This document shows positions 42,946 to 51,634 of a stretch of 64,000 bases of DNA, piece after piece (the first letter of the stretch is position 1; each line of letters opens with the position of its first letter). The DNA is from Bacillota bacterium (GTDB lineage Bacteria; Bacillota; Clostridia; Christensenellales; Christensenellaceae), in contig JAEYKI010000008.1 in NCBI GenBank assembly GCA_023408315.1, forward strand, positions 62,001 to 126,000, in the 5' to 3' direction. The notes under the pieces were generated by a model. It was not told the DNA's origin, did not search any database, and saw only the letters and a program-made list of their open reading frames with translations. The position numbers and the translations under genes were made by a program.

Positions 42946-43419
42946 TTGAAACCGGAAGAAAAACAGCAGAAGTTTGATGAACTCAAAGCATTCATCAGCG
43001 AGACGCGCGACAAACCGGGGCCGCTCATGCCTATCATGCAAAAGGCGCAGGAGCTGTTCGGCGCTCTGGATTTTGAAGTCCAGAAGAGCATATCGGAACA
43101 GCTTTCCATACCAATGAGCGACATATACGGCGTTGCGACGTTTTACTCACAGTTCTCTCTGGAGCCAAAGGGCAAACATGTAATTGGCGTATGCATGGGC
43201 ACGGCCTGCTATGTAAAGAACTCGGAGCCCATCCTGCATAAGCTGGCGGAAGTTTTAAAAACGCCGCCGGGATATACAACGCCGGATTCCCTCTTTACGC
43301 TGGAAGCAACGCGTTGCCTTGGCTGCTGCGGGCTTGCGCCCGTCATTATGGTTGACGACCAGGTATACGGCAGGCTGAAGCCGGACGATATTCCTGGCAT
43401 TCTGGCAAAATACAAGTAA
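42946..43419 (+). CDS. hydC: NADH-dependent hydrogenase subunit, NuoE-like [2Fe-2S] protein
   Basis: A 157-residue thioredoxin-fold [2Fe-2S] protein homologous to complex I NuoE. It has the helical start and the cluster motifs GVCMGTACYVKNS and ATRCLGCCGLAP, giving four cysteine ligands. In trimeric hydrogenases this subunit passes electrons to the NuoF-like flavoprotein. It starts at TTG 42946 behind GGAGG. It is the first gene after the Rex-type operator. Confidence 0.92.
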   Translation: MKPEEKQQKFDELKAFISETRDKPGPLMPIMQKAQELFGALDFEVQKSISEQLSIPMSDIYGVATFYSQFSLEPKGKHVIGVCMGTACYVKNSEPILHKLAEVLKTPPGYTTPDSLFTLEATRCLGCCGLAPVIMVDDQVYGRLKPDDIPGILAKYK

Positions 43420-43420
43420 A

Positions 43421-43975
43421 ATGCGTGAAATATCGCTGCACATCATGGATATTGTGCAAAACTCCATTACGGCGCAGGCTTCAAAAATTGGCGTAAGGGT
43501 ATGCGCGGATTACAAAAGCGACCGGCTCTGTGTGGAGATAGAGGACAACGGCAAAGGCATGAACAGCGAATATCTGGCAAGGGTAACCAGCCCATTTGTG
43601 ACAGCGAGGTCAACAAGGAAAGTGGGGCTTGGGATACCCCTTTTTAAAGCGGGCTGCGAGCGTGCGGGCGGAAGCTTTTGCATCACGTCTGCGCCCGGGG
43701 CTGGCACAAAAGTGTGCGGGGAATACAAACTCTCCCACCTGGACCGCCCGCCCATGGGAAACCTTGCGGAAACGCTATATACACTGGCAGTATGCAACCC
43801 CAATTTGGATTTTATGTTTGAGGCAGCCGGCGGGGAGAAAACGTTCTCCTGCGGCACGGCGGAGATCAAAAAGGCGCTGGGCGGCCTGGCATTGGACACG
43901 CCCGAAGTATCGTCATGGTTGATCGGATACCTTACGGAAGGTATTGATGAAATATTTGGAGGTAATTTTGAATGA
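43421..43975 (+). CDS. HATPase-domain protein in the hydrogenase operon
   Basis: A 184-residue GHKL ATP-binding protein. The N box is LHIMDIVQNSITAQA, the G1 box EDNGKGM, and the G2-like region STRKVGLGIPLFK. The C-terminal 70 residues are specific to this family. There is no transmembrane or phosphoacceptor domain, so it is not a complete sensor kinase. It is tightly coupled to hydC (one-base gap) and overlaps the next gene by four bases. Its role in the locus is unknown. Confidence 0.85.
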   Translation: MREISLHIMDIVQNSITAQASKIGVRVCADYKSDRLCVEIEDNGKGMNSEYLARVTSPFVTARSTRKVGLGIPLFKAGCERAGGSFCITSAPGAGTKVCGEYKLSHLDRPPMGNLAETLYTLAVCNPNLDFMFEAAGGEKTFSCGTAEIKKALGGLALDTPEVSSWLIGYLTEGIDEIFGGNFE

Positions 43976-44352
43976 AGTCTCTGGCGGAATTAGAGGAAAT
44001 CAGAAATAAAGCGCTGGATAAAATAAGCCTGCGCACCCAGTCCACCGAAAAAAAGGTGCTGGTTGGCATGGCCACCTGCGGCATTGCGGCGGGCGCGCGC
44101 CCTGTTTTGACCGCTTTTGTGGAAGAGGTGGCAAAGCGGAATTTAAAGGACGTAACGGTCTCCCAAACGGGCTGCATCGGCGTCTGCAGGCTGGAGCCCC
44201 TGGTTGAAGTGTATATGCCCGGCCAGGAAAAAGTAACCTATGTGAAAGTGAAGCCGGAAATGGCAAAACGCATTGTGAACGAGCATCTGGTGAACGGAAA
44301 CCCGGTTTTAGAGTACACCATAGGGTATGGCGAACGTCCGGAAAAGCAGTAA
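43972..44352 (+). CDS. Thioredoxin-like [2Fe-2S] ferredoxin
   Basis: A 126-residue thioredoxin-fold ferredoxin between hydC and hydB. The cluster region reads VGMATCGIAAGARPVL and later SQTGCIGVCRLEPLVEV. Only three cysteines are present in the whole protein (positions 36, 68 and 72), while the classical fold uses four ligands, so cluster binding may need another residue or be altered. It presumably shuttles electrons within the hydrogenase complex. It overlaps the upstream ATPase gene. Confidence 0.82.
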   Translation: MKSLAELEEIRNKALDKISLRTQSTEKKVLVGMATCGIAAGARPVLTAFVEEVAKRNLKDVTVSQTGCIGVCRLEPLVEVYMPGQEKVTYVKVKPEMAKRIVNEHLVNGNPVLEYTIGYGERPEKQ

Positions 44353-44372
44353 CGTTTAGGAGGATTTTTTAA

Positions 44373-46163
44373 ATGGAATTTTATCGTGCGCATGTCCTGG
44401 TTTGCAGCGGTACGGGCTGCACATCATCCGGGTCTGCGGAAATCATACAAAAACTGGAACAAGAGCTTAAAAAGAACGGCCTGGACAGCGAAGTGAAAAT
44501 CGTAAAAACGGGCTGCTTTGGGTTGTGCGAAGAAGGCCCCATCATGGTTATCTATCCGGAGGGCGCTTTCTACAGCCGCGTGCAGGCTTCGGACGTGCCG
44601 GAGATTGTAACCGAGCATCTTTTGAAGGGCCGTATTGTGGAACGCCTGGTGTACCACGACGAAAAAACCAGGGAGATACAAACATCCCTGAACGAAGTGG
44701 AATTTTATAAAAAGCAGGTCCGCATCGCGCTCCGCAACTGCGGCGTGATAGACCCGGAAAACATAGAGGAATACATCGCTCTGGACGGTTATAAAGCCCT
44801 GGGCGTTTGCCTGACAGAAAAAAAACCGGAAGACGTGATAGACATTATCAGCAAATCCGGCCTGCGCGGACGCGGGGGCGGCGGATTTCCCACCGGTACC
44901 AAATGGAAGTTTGGCGCGGCAGCCAAGGGAGAAAAGAAATACGTTGTATGCAACGCGGACGAGGGTGATCCCGGCGCGTTTATGGACAGGAGCGTATTGG
45001 AAGGCGACCCGCACTCCGTAATTGAGGCAATGGCCATTGCGGCTTACGCCATCGGCGCGGACATGGGCTATGTGTACGTTCGCGCGGAGTACCCCATTGC
45101 GGTAAAACGCCTGAACATTGCCATTAAACAGGCAAGGGAATTCGGCCTGCTGGGCACGGATATTTTTGGAACGGGATTTAATTTTGATATCGACGTCCGC
45201 CTGGGCGCCGGCGCGTTTGTGTGCGGCGAGGAAACGGCGCTGCTTGAATCCATAGAAGGCAAAAGGGGCGAGCCGCGTCCCAAGCCGCCGTATCCGGCCA
45301 ACCGCGGCCTGTTTGGCAAACCCACCATCATCAACAACGTTGAAACGTTTGCAAACGTTCCGGTCATTATTTTAAAAGGGCCCGAATGGTTCGCTTCCAT
45401 GGGCACGGAGAAATCCAAGGGAACCAAGGTGTTCGCTCTTGGCGGCAAGATCAACAACACCGGCCTGGTGGAGATTCCCATGGGCACAACGCTGCGCGAG
45501 ATTATATTCGATATCGGCGGCGGCATTCCCGGCGGAAAAAAATTCAAGGCGGCGCAAACAGGCGGCCCTTCCGGCGGGTGCATCCCCACCGAAAAGCTGG
45601 ACGTTGCGATTGACTACGATTCGCTGACGGCCCTTGGAACCATGATGGGGTCCGGCGGACTCATTGTTATGGATGAAGACAACTGCATGGTGGACGTCGC
45701 CAAGTTCTTCCTGGACTTTACGGTGGACGAATCCTGCGGAAAATGCCCGCCCTGCCGCATCGGCACCAAGCGCATGCTGGAGATTCTGCAGCGCATCACT
45801 TCCGGCAAGGGCGAAGAAGGCGATGTGGAGAAATTGATCGAATTGGGAGAGAATATTAAGGAAGGCGCTTTGTGCGGCCTTGGAAAAACCGCGCCCAATC
45901 CGGTGCTGTCCACCATCCGGTATTTCCGCGAGGAATACGACGCGCATATCCGCGACAAACGCTGCCCGGCGGGTTACTGCAAGTCCCTGCTTTCATACGA
46001 AATCGATCCGGAAAAGTGCGTGGGATGCAGCATGTGCTCCCGCGTATGCCCGGTGGAAGCGATTACGGGGCAGATCAAAAAGCCGTACAGCATAGACAAG
46101 GATAAGTGCATCAAGTGCGGAGCGTGCGCTGAAAAGTGCAAGTTTGGCGCGATTAGAAAGTAA
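44373..46163 (+). CDS. hydB: NADH-binding flavoprotein subunit HydB (NuoF-like)
   Basis: A 596-residue flavo-iron-sulfur subunit. It has an N-terminal thioredoxin-like [2Fe-2S] domain (CSGTGCTSSGSAEI, then KTGCFGLCEEGP), the NuoF core with FMN/NADH motifs GRGGGGFPTGTKWK and NADEGDPGAFMDRS, a [4Fe-4S] site SCGKCPPCRIGTKRM, and a C-terminal double ferredoxin domain (CVGCSMCSRVCPVEA and CIKCGACAEKCKFGA). It oxidises or reduces NAD(H), and in HydABC complexes takes part in electron bifurcation with ferredoxin. ATG follows AGGAGG; hydA follows after 12 bases. Confidence 0.96.
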   Translation: MEFYRAHVLVCSGTGCTSSGSAEIIQKLEQELKKNGLDSEVKIVKTGCFGLCEEGPIMVIYPEGAFYSRVQASDVPEIVTEHLLKGRIVERLVYHDEKTREIQTSLNEVEFYKKQVRIALRNCGVIDPENIEEYIALDGYKALGVCLTEKKPEDVIDIISKSGLRGRGGGGFPTGTKWKFGAAAKGEKKYVVCNADEGDPGAFMDRSVLEGDPHSVIEAMAIAAYAIGADMGYVYVRAEYPIAVKRLNIAIKQAREFGLLGTDIFGTGFNFDIDVRLGAGAFVCGEETALLESIEGKRGEPRPKPPYPANRGLFGKPTIINNVETFANVPVIILKGPEWFASMGTEKSKGTKVFALGGKINNTGLVEIPMGTTLREIIFDIGGGIPGGKKFKAAQTGGPSGGCIPTEKLDVAIDYDSLTALGTMMGSGGLIVMDEDNCMVDVAKFFLDFTVDESCGKCPPCRIGTKRMLEILQRITSGKGEEGDVEKLIELGENIKEGALCGLGKTAPNPVLSTIRYFREEYDAHIRDKRCPAGYCKSLLSYEIDPEKCVGCSMCSRVCPVEAITGQIKKPYSIDKDKCIKCGACAEKCKFGAIRK

Positions 46164-46175
46164 AGGAGAACTGTT

Positions 46176-47918
46176 ATGATAACATTGACCATAGATGGCG
46201 TACAGGTAACGGTGCCGGACAATACTTCCGTGCTGGACGCGGCCAAGGCGGCCGGCATAAACATTCCCACGCTGTGTTATTTAAAAGGCGTAAACGCAAT
46301 TGGCGCCTGCCGCATCTGCCTGGTGGAGGTTGTGGGAAACCCTGTGCTGCAGGCGGCCTGCGTGCTTCCGGCGGCGGAGGGCATGAAGGTGATTACAAAC
46401 TCGGAGCGGGTGCTTAAAACCAAGCGCGTCACGCTGGAACTGCTGCTTTCAAACCACGACCGCGAATGCCTTACCTGCATCCGCAATAAAAACTGCGAGC
46501 TGCAAACACTGGCGGAAGAAATGCATATTACCGAGCTGAATTTTGAAGGCGAGAAATATCTGCGGCCACTGGACGAGGTTTCTCCGTCCGTGGTGCGCAA
46601 CCCCAACAAGTGCGTCATTTGCAAACGCTGCGTGCACGCCTGCGAAGACGTGCAGAAGGTGGGCGTTATTGGCGCTGTGCACAGGGGATTCAAAACCATT
46701 ATTGAGCCTGTGTTCGGCAAATCGCTGGTGGACGTGCCCTGCATTGGCTGCGGGCAATGCATCAATGCGTGCCCGGTGGGCGCTCTTACCGAAAAGAGCG
46801 AAGTGAAGAACGTGTGGAAAGCCCTGCACGATCCCAAAAAATTTGTGGTGGTGCAGCCCGCTCCCGCGGTGCGCGCCGCAATAGGCGAAGAGTTTGGCAT
46901 GCCCATGGGCACACGCGCAACCGGCAAGCTGGCTGCCAGCCTGCGCAGGCTTGGTTTTGACCGTGTGTTTGACACCAACTTCGCGGCGGACCTGACTATT
47001 ATGGAGGAAGGCACAGAACTGATCCACCGCATCAAGGAAGGCGGCAAACTGCCGCAGATTACTTCCTGCTCGCCCGGATGGGTAAGTTATTGCGAATACT
47101 TCTTTCCGGAATTTTTGGAAAACCTGTCTTCCTGCAAATCGCCCCACCAGATGCTGGGCGCTGTCGTAAAGTCCTATTTTGCTGAGAAGATGAAGATAGA
47201 TCCGGCTAATATTTACGTTGTGTCCGTAATGCCCTGCGTGGCAAAAAAATACGAGAAAACGCGCGACGGCGAGGCAGGAGCCGGATTCCCGGATGTGGAC
47301 GCGGTTATTACAACGCGCGAGCTTGCGCGTATGCTGCGCGAGGCAAACGTGGACTTTGCCAACCTGAAGGACGAAGAATTTGACGATATGCTGGGAGAAT
47401 CCTCCGGCGCGGGCGCGCTGTTTGGCATCACCGGCGGCGTTATGGAAGCGGCTTTGCGCACGGTTGCCGATATATTGACCGGGCAGGATTTAAAAGACAT
47501 TGAGTACTGCGATGTTCGCGGTATTGCAGGCATTAAGGAAGCTACCCTTAAAATTGGCGGTATGGACATTAACGTTGCCGTAGCGCATGGCACGGGAAAC
47601 GCAAAGAGATTGCTGGAAGCAGTCAAGAGGGGCGAGAAGCAATACCATTTCATAGAGATTATGGGATGCCCCGGCGGTTGCGTAACGGGCGGCGGACAGC
47701 CATTGGTTTCCTCGCGCCTTAAAAACTTTGGAGACCCGCGCGTGCTGCGCGCCAAAGCCCTGTACGATGAGGACGAGGGAAAGGTGATCCGCAAATCGCA
47801 CGACAACCCGTCCATCAAAAAGCTCTATAAAGAATACCTGGGCGAGCCCGGCGGGCATCTGTCCCACAGGCTGCTGCATACATACTATAACAAGAGCAGG
47901 GAAAAGTATAAGGGATAG
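46176..47918 (+). CDS. hydA: [FeFe] hydrogenase catalytic subunit HydA
   Basis: A 580-residue M3-type [FeFe] hydrogenase producing H2. The N-terminal [2Fe-2S] domain uses Cys 34/45/48/62, and the His-ligated [4Fe-4S] site uses His 94 and Cys 98/101/107. Two [4Fe-4S] clusters use Cys 146/149/152/156 and 189/192/195/199. H-cluster ligands are Cys 298 (TSCSPGW), 354 (MPCVAKK), 498 and 502 (MGCPGGCVTGGG). A C-terminal small-subunit-like segment closes it. With HydB and HydC it forms the NADH- and ferredoxin-dependent complex. The maturases HydE, HydF and HydG are not in the window. Confidence 0.97.
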   Translation: MITLTIDGVQVTVPDNTSVLDAAKAAGINIPTLCYLKGVNAIGACRICLVEVVGNPVLQAACVLPAAEGMKVITNSERVLKTKRVTLELLLSNHDRECLTCIRNKNCELQTLAEEMHITELNFEGEKYLRPLDEVSPSVVRNPNKCVICKRCVHACEDVQKVGVIGAVHRGFKTIIEPVFGKSLVDVPCIGCGQCINACPVGALTEKSEVKNVWKALHDPKKFVVVQPAPAVRAAIGEEFGMPMGTRATGKLAASLRRLGFDRVFDTNFAADLTIMEEGTELIHRIKEGGKLPQITSCSPGWVSYCEYFFPEFLENLSSCKSPHQMLGAVVKSYFAEKMKIDPANIYVVSVMPCVAKKYEKTRDGEAGAGFPDVDAVITTRELARMLREANVDFANLKDEEFDDMLGESSGAGALFGITGGVMEAALRTVADILTGQDLKDIEYCDVRGIAGIKEATLKIGGMDINVAVAHGTGNAKRLLEAVKRGEKQYHFIEIMGCPGGCVTGGGQPLVSSRLKNFGDPRVLRAKALYDEDEGKVIRKSHDNPSIKKLYKEYLGEPGGHLSHRLLHTYYNKSREKYKG

Positions 47919-47947
47919 ACAATAGCAAAAACATATCAAACAAAAAA

Positions 47948-47973
47948 AGCGCCTCCCAAGGGCGCTTTTTTTT
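47948..47973 (+). terminator. Terminator of the hydrogenase operon
   Basis: AGCGCC-TCCCAAG-GGCGCT followed by eight T residues, 30 bases after hydA. Confidence 0.85.
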
Positions 47974-48182
47974 GCGGAATTTCACCCCGAGTCCTGTTTT
48001 CATGCGGTTAATGGTGAATTAGGACTTTTAAAGAAAGTAAAAAAACAAATATGATAAATAAATTGAAACTGTTTGGATTTGCATGCGGAGGCAGCCGCCG
48101 AAAAACTAACGCACGAAGGAATAGGCGCAATTGAACTGTGCGGCGGGCATGTCCTTGTGGAGTGATAGTTAAAATAAAATTT

Positions 48183-48728
48183 TCAGCTTATGGCGATATT
48201 CAGTGTTTGTTTCAGAATGGCTGCCATCTGGTTCGGAGGTATACGCATATCATCCTCCACCCATTGTATCAACATCCCGTTCAGACCGCCAAGGCTATAC
48301 GAGAGGGCAAATGCGAGTACCGTTTCATTAGCCTGAATGCCCGGTTTAACCATATGAAAAACAGATGGGGCTCTATCCCTTACAGTCTTATAAAGTATAT
48401 CGAGCAATTTGTTTTTTCTTAGAAGCTTTAAGAAATCCGTGTGTTGATTCCAAAAATCAAAATAGGCCTCTGCGACTTCCAGATAGTGCATGGGGGCGGT
48501 TTTGGCTACCATATTTTTAAATTGTTCTGTAAGCAAATCCATATATTCGTGCAGGATGTCCTCTTTTGTCTTATACAAACGATAGAAAGTCCGGCGGGAC
48601 AGATCTGCTTCCTGACAGATTTGTGTTACTGTAATTTGTGAATAGTCACCCGTTTCTATGAGCCTGAACAACGCGTCCGTCAGCATTTTCTTTGATTGCA
48701 ATGCAATCTTGTAATTCATCCTGTTCAT
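48183..48728 (-). CDS. TetR-family regulator
   Basis: A 181-residue TetR/AcrR repressor. The N-terminal HTH is ITVTQICQEADLSRRTFYRL near residues 32-51, and the ligand-binding part is helical. ATG 48728 follows AAGGAG; 24 upstream in-frame codons lack a ribosome site. It is divergent from the hydrolase gene at 48869, with a perfect dyad in the shared control region, so it probably represses that gene and itself. The ligand is unknown. Confidence 0.9.
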   Translation of the reverse strand: MNRMNYKIALQSKKMLTDALFRLIETGDYSQITVTQICQEADLSRRTFYRLYKTKEDILHEYMDLLTEQFKNMVAKTAPMHYLEVAEAYFDFWNQHTDFLKLLRKNKLLDILYKTVRDRAPSVFHMVKPGIQANETVLAFALSYSLGGLNGMLIQWVEDDMRIPPNQMAAILKQTLNIAIS

Positions 48729-48771
48729 ATATATTCTCCTTGAAGTGGCACACAATCTGCCAATGTGCAGC

Positions 48772-48791
48772 ACAATAGCGCAAACTATTGT
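48772..48791. promoter_or_regulatory. Candidate TetR operator
   Basis: ACAATAG-CGCAAA-CTATTGT is a perfect 7-bp dyad in the 140-base divergent region. It overlaps the -35 position of a possible plus-strand promoter with TATAAT at 48811-48816. Confidence 0.6.
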
Positions 48792-48868
48792 ACCAAGCAT
48801 CCCGTTGTATTATAATAAACAATGTAAAGTGCGTCAAGTGCGACATATAAACAAGGAGAGAAAGAAAA

Positions 48869-50005
48869 ATGGCCTATATAAAAAATATAACCGGAATACA
48901 GCAGCTTGATTTTCAGATCAATCGGATATTAACCTATGGCGAAGCGGCGGCAGACATGAAAGAAATTCTTGAGAATACGCGCAAAATCAAGGACTTTTCA
49001 CAATGGTTCGAGGTTTGGATGGCTCTCGCAAAGCGGTATGTGTATACGCGTGAGTATATGCGCGCAGCTTATGCCTACAGGATGGCTGAATTTTTTCTTA
49101 AGGAAGACCATCCGCAGAAAAATGAGATATATGAGGCGTCTATTGAAAATTTCTATTTGGCCTTCAAACAAATGGAGCTGGATTATGAGATCCACGGGAT
49201 ACCCTACATGAATACAGAAATGCACAGCCTTATTTTCAGAAGTAAAAACGAGAAGGGCATTCTGCTTGTTTGTGGCGGTTATGATTCCTTTATTGAAGAA
49301 TTTGTCCTTGCGGTAGTGGACTTTGTGGATGCAGGGTATACCGTGATATTATTTGAAGGAGGCGGCCAGGGGAAAACGCTTAAGAATGGGCTTACTTTTG
49401 TTCCAGACTGGGAAAAGCCAACTTCCCGCGTGCTGAATTATTACGGTGTAGAGGCCTGTACGATGATCGGCATATCTTGGGGCGGATATCTGGCGGTAAG
49501 GGCCGCCGCTTTTGAACGGCGTATTACAGCGGTGGCTGCATACGATGTGCTTGAAAACGGTTTTTTATGTATGACGCATATGTTTCCAGAAATTTTAAAG
49601 CATGTTGTTAGGTGGGCGGTACGAAACCACAGAGAAAATTTAGTGAATCGGATGCTTGGATATTTCAGAAAGAAAAGTTTGCTTGCAGATTGGGCAATAA
49701 TGCAGGGGATGTACATAACCGGAAAAAATACACCCTATGAATTTTACAGAGAGTTGCAAAAACATACTCTAACGCATGTTGTGTGTGATCAGTTGACCTG
49801 CCATGTATTGTTGCTTGCCGGAGAAAAAGACCATTACATTCCAAATGACCAGTTCTATAAATTATTACAAAAAATAAAATTCGCCAGAAGCCTGTCTTCT
49901 AGGATGTTTACTGAGGCAGAAGGCGGCGAGCAACATTGCCAGATAGGAAATCATAAGCTTGCTGTTGATGAAATACTGAACTGGATGAAAACTTTGGCAG
50001 GCTGA
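48869..50005 (+). CDS. Alpha/beta hydrolase
   Basis: A 378-residue serine hydrolase of the alpha/beta fold. The nucleophile elbow is GISWGGYLA near residue 196, the acid residue lies in LLAGEKDHYIPNDQF and the histidine in GGEQHCQIGNH. The helical N-terminal part of about 120 residues recalls the FrsA/dienelactone-hydrolase-like branch. ATG follows AAGGAGAG. It is divergent from the TetR gene and probably controlled by it. The substrate is unknown. Confidence 0.85.
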   Translation: MAYIKNITGIQQLDFQINRILTYGEAAADMKEILENTRKIKDFSQWFEVWMALAKRYVYTREYMRAAYAYRMAEFFLKEDHPQKNEIYEASIENFYLAFKQMELDYEIHGIPYMNTEMHSLIFRSKNEKGILLVCGGYDSFIEEFVLAVVDFVDAGYTVILFEGGGQGKTLKNGLTFVPDWEKPTSRVLNYYGVEACTMIGISWGGYLAVRAAAFERRITAVAAYDVLENGFLCMTHMFPEILKHVVRWAVRNHRENLVNRMLGYFRKKSLLADWAIMQGMYITGKNTPYEFYRELQKHTLTHVVCDQLTCHVLLLAGEKDHYIPNDQFYKLLQKIKFARSLSSRMFTEAEGGEQHCQIGNHKLAVDEILNWMKTLAG

Positions 50006-50077
50006 ATTAGACGCAAAAGATGGCTTCAGCCTGCAAACAATGTATATAGTTAGGTAAAAACATTTTACAAATCATAA

Positions 50078-50106
50078 TTGACACACATAAGAAACTGGTT
50101 TAAACT
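50078..50106 (+). promoter_or_regulatory. Promoter of the Gfo/Idh/MocA gene
   Basis: TTGACA, 17 bases, TAAACT, about 55 bases before the ATG. Confidence 0.65.
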
Positions 50107-50160
50107 AAGTATGAAATTCCAAAATTCCATTAAAATAATACTATTAGCGAGGTGACCAAT

Positions 50161-51309
50161 ATGGATCGTAAATTAAGATACGGCATGGTGGGCGGCGGCC
50201 CCGGCGCGTTTATCGGCGCGGTGCACAGGCGGGCAATCAGTATGTTGAACCGTATTGAGCTTGTTGCCGGATGTTTTTCCTACATTGAGGAGGAAATCAA
50301 ACAGGCGGGCAAGGAACTGGGCGTTGCTCCCGACAGAAATTACATGACCTTCATGGAAATGGCGGAAAAAGAAGCGGCCAGGGAAGACAAAATAGATTTT
50401 GTTGTTATTGTTGCGCCCAACCGCGTGCACTACGAGTGCGCCAAACTGTTTCTGGAAAAAGGAATCAACGTTGTATGCGAAAAACCGCTGTGCTTCACGG
50501 TGGAACAAGCGGAAGAACTGCAGTCCATCGCAAAGAAGCAGGGGCTTTTATTCTGCGTTACTTATACGTATACCGGCCATGTTATGGCAAAAGAAGCCCG
50601 CGAAATCGTCCGCAGCGGCAAGATTGGCGACGTTCGCATTGTAATGGGCGAGTATCCGCAGGATTGGCTGCTGGATTCCATTGAGAATGTGGACGCTTCG
50701 GCCCGCCCCTGGAGAACAGACCCGGCCATGACCGGACGTTCCAACTGCATCGGCGATATCGGCAGCCATACGGAAAACATGATTTCCTATATCACGGGCC
50801 TTAAAATTAAAAGCCTGTGCGCCAATCTGGACGTGTTTGGACAGGGCGGAACGCTGGACAACAACGGCGAAGTGCTGCTGAAGTTTGAAAACGGCGCTTC
50901 GGGCATGCTGTGGTCTTCACAGGTTGCCATTGGGTACGAAAACGCGCTTCGCGTGCGCATCTTCGGCTCCAAAGGCACCGTTGAGTTTGTACAGGAAGAA
51001 AGCAATTATCTCAGGCTTGCCATGCGCGGCGAAGGCTGGCGCATACTTTCACGCGGCAACAAATACATTTCGCCCAACGCGGCCAAATTCAGCCGCCTGC
51101 CCTGCGGACATCCCGAAGGGTTCCACGATGCTTACGCCAATATTTACACGGCGTTTGCAAACGCGGTGGAAGACAAACTGGCCGGCAAGCAGGTGAACGA
51201 AGAAGATTACGGTTACCCCACGGTAGACATGGGTGTGGAAGGCGTAAAATTCATCAACGCGGTTGTGGACAGCTACGAGGCTGGCAGCGCGTGGATAGAG
51301 ATGAAATAA
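50161..51309 (+). CDS. Gfo/Idh/MocA-family NAD(P)-dependent oxidoreductase
   Basis: A 382-residue oxidoreductase with an N-terminal Rossmann domain (GMVGGGPGAFIGAVHRRAI near residues 8-26), the family motif CEKPLCFTVEQAEEL near 102-116 and a C-terminal alpha/beta domain. Members oxidise or reduce sugars and inositols; the substrate here is not evident. ATG 50161 is chosen because GAGGTGA lies directly upstream and itself contains the alternative GTG start at 50152. It is monocistronic, with its own promoter and terminator. Confidence 0.9.
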   Translation: MDRKLRYGMVGGGPGAFIGAVHRRAISMLNRIELVAGCFSYIEEEIKQAGKELGVAPDRNYMTFMEMAEKEAAREDKIDFVVIVAPNRVHYECAKLFLEKGINVVCEKPLCFTVEQAEELQSIAKKQGLLFCVTYTYTGHVMAKEAREIVRSGKIGDVRIVMGEYPQDWLLDSIENVDASARPWRTDPAMTGRSNCIGDIGSHTENMISYITGLKIKSLCANLDVFGQGGTLDNNGEVLLKFENGASGMLWSSQVAIGYENALRVRIFGSKGTVEFVQEESNYLRLAMRGEGWRILSRGNKYISPNAAKFSRLPCGHPEGFHDAYANIYTAFANAVEDKLAGKQVNEEDYGYPTVDMGVEGVKFINAVVDSYEAGSAWIEMK

Positions 51310-51326
51310 ATTCTGATAAAACAAAG

Positions 51327-51354
51327 AAGGATGGTAACAAGCCATCCTTTTTTT
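51327..51354. terminator. Terminator after the Gfo/Idh/MocA gene
   Basis: AAGGATGG-TAACAAG-CCATCCTT followed by a T run. A degraded minus-strand reading frame ends directly beyond it. Confidence 0.85.
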
Positions 51355-51355
51355 G

Positions 51356-51634
51356 TTATTCGTTTTTAAACAAATCATCCTGGCTGACAGGGATTGGGTT
51401 TCCGTTTGCGTCATGCCTGGCTGCATAGGCAATATAAGCTTTTTCCAGAATGTCTGCGCGAGTCAGGTATTGCGGACATTCTGCCTTGCCTTGATACATT
51501 TCAGATACATTATTCTCAGGTTTCTTTCCAGGCGTTCAGGCATATGGGAACTGTTTGTATAAAAATCTATGTTTTATTTCCAGCGTGTTATCCATATACA
51601 TGTGATAGACTGTTCTGAAAGGAAACTGCGCCAT
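51356..51634 (-). pseudogene. Decayed gene remnant (C-terminal part, frame-disrupted)
   Basis: The 323-base gap 51310-51632 is not empty. On the minus strand, protein-like text runs in alternating frames. One frame reads TVYHMYMDNTLEIK, a second then reads IDFYTNSSHMPERLERNL, and the first resumes with NVSEMYQGKAECPQYL and TRADILEKAYIAYAARHD to a TAA at 51356. Stops and at least two frame changes interrupt it. The longest uninterrupted part (51356-51499, 47 codons) lacks a good ribosome site. It looks like the tail of a gene whose front was lost where the dismutase gene begins. The family is not recognised. Confidence 0.4.

Noticed and set aside
51353..51562. 69-codon plus-strand open frame after the Gfo/Idh/MocA terminator
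   Set aside because: It begins inside the terminator T run, has no ribosome site, and the opposite strand is more protein-like.
51542..51600. In-frame TGA in the minus-strand remnant as a recoded selenocysteine
   Set aside because: No hairpin of the expected kind follows, and further frame changes in the same stretch point to decay rather than recoding.
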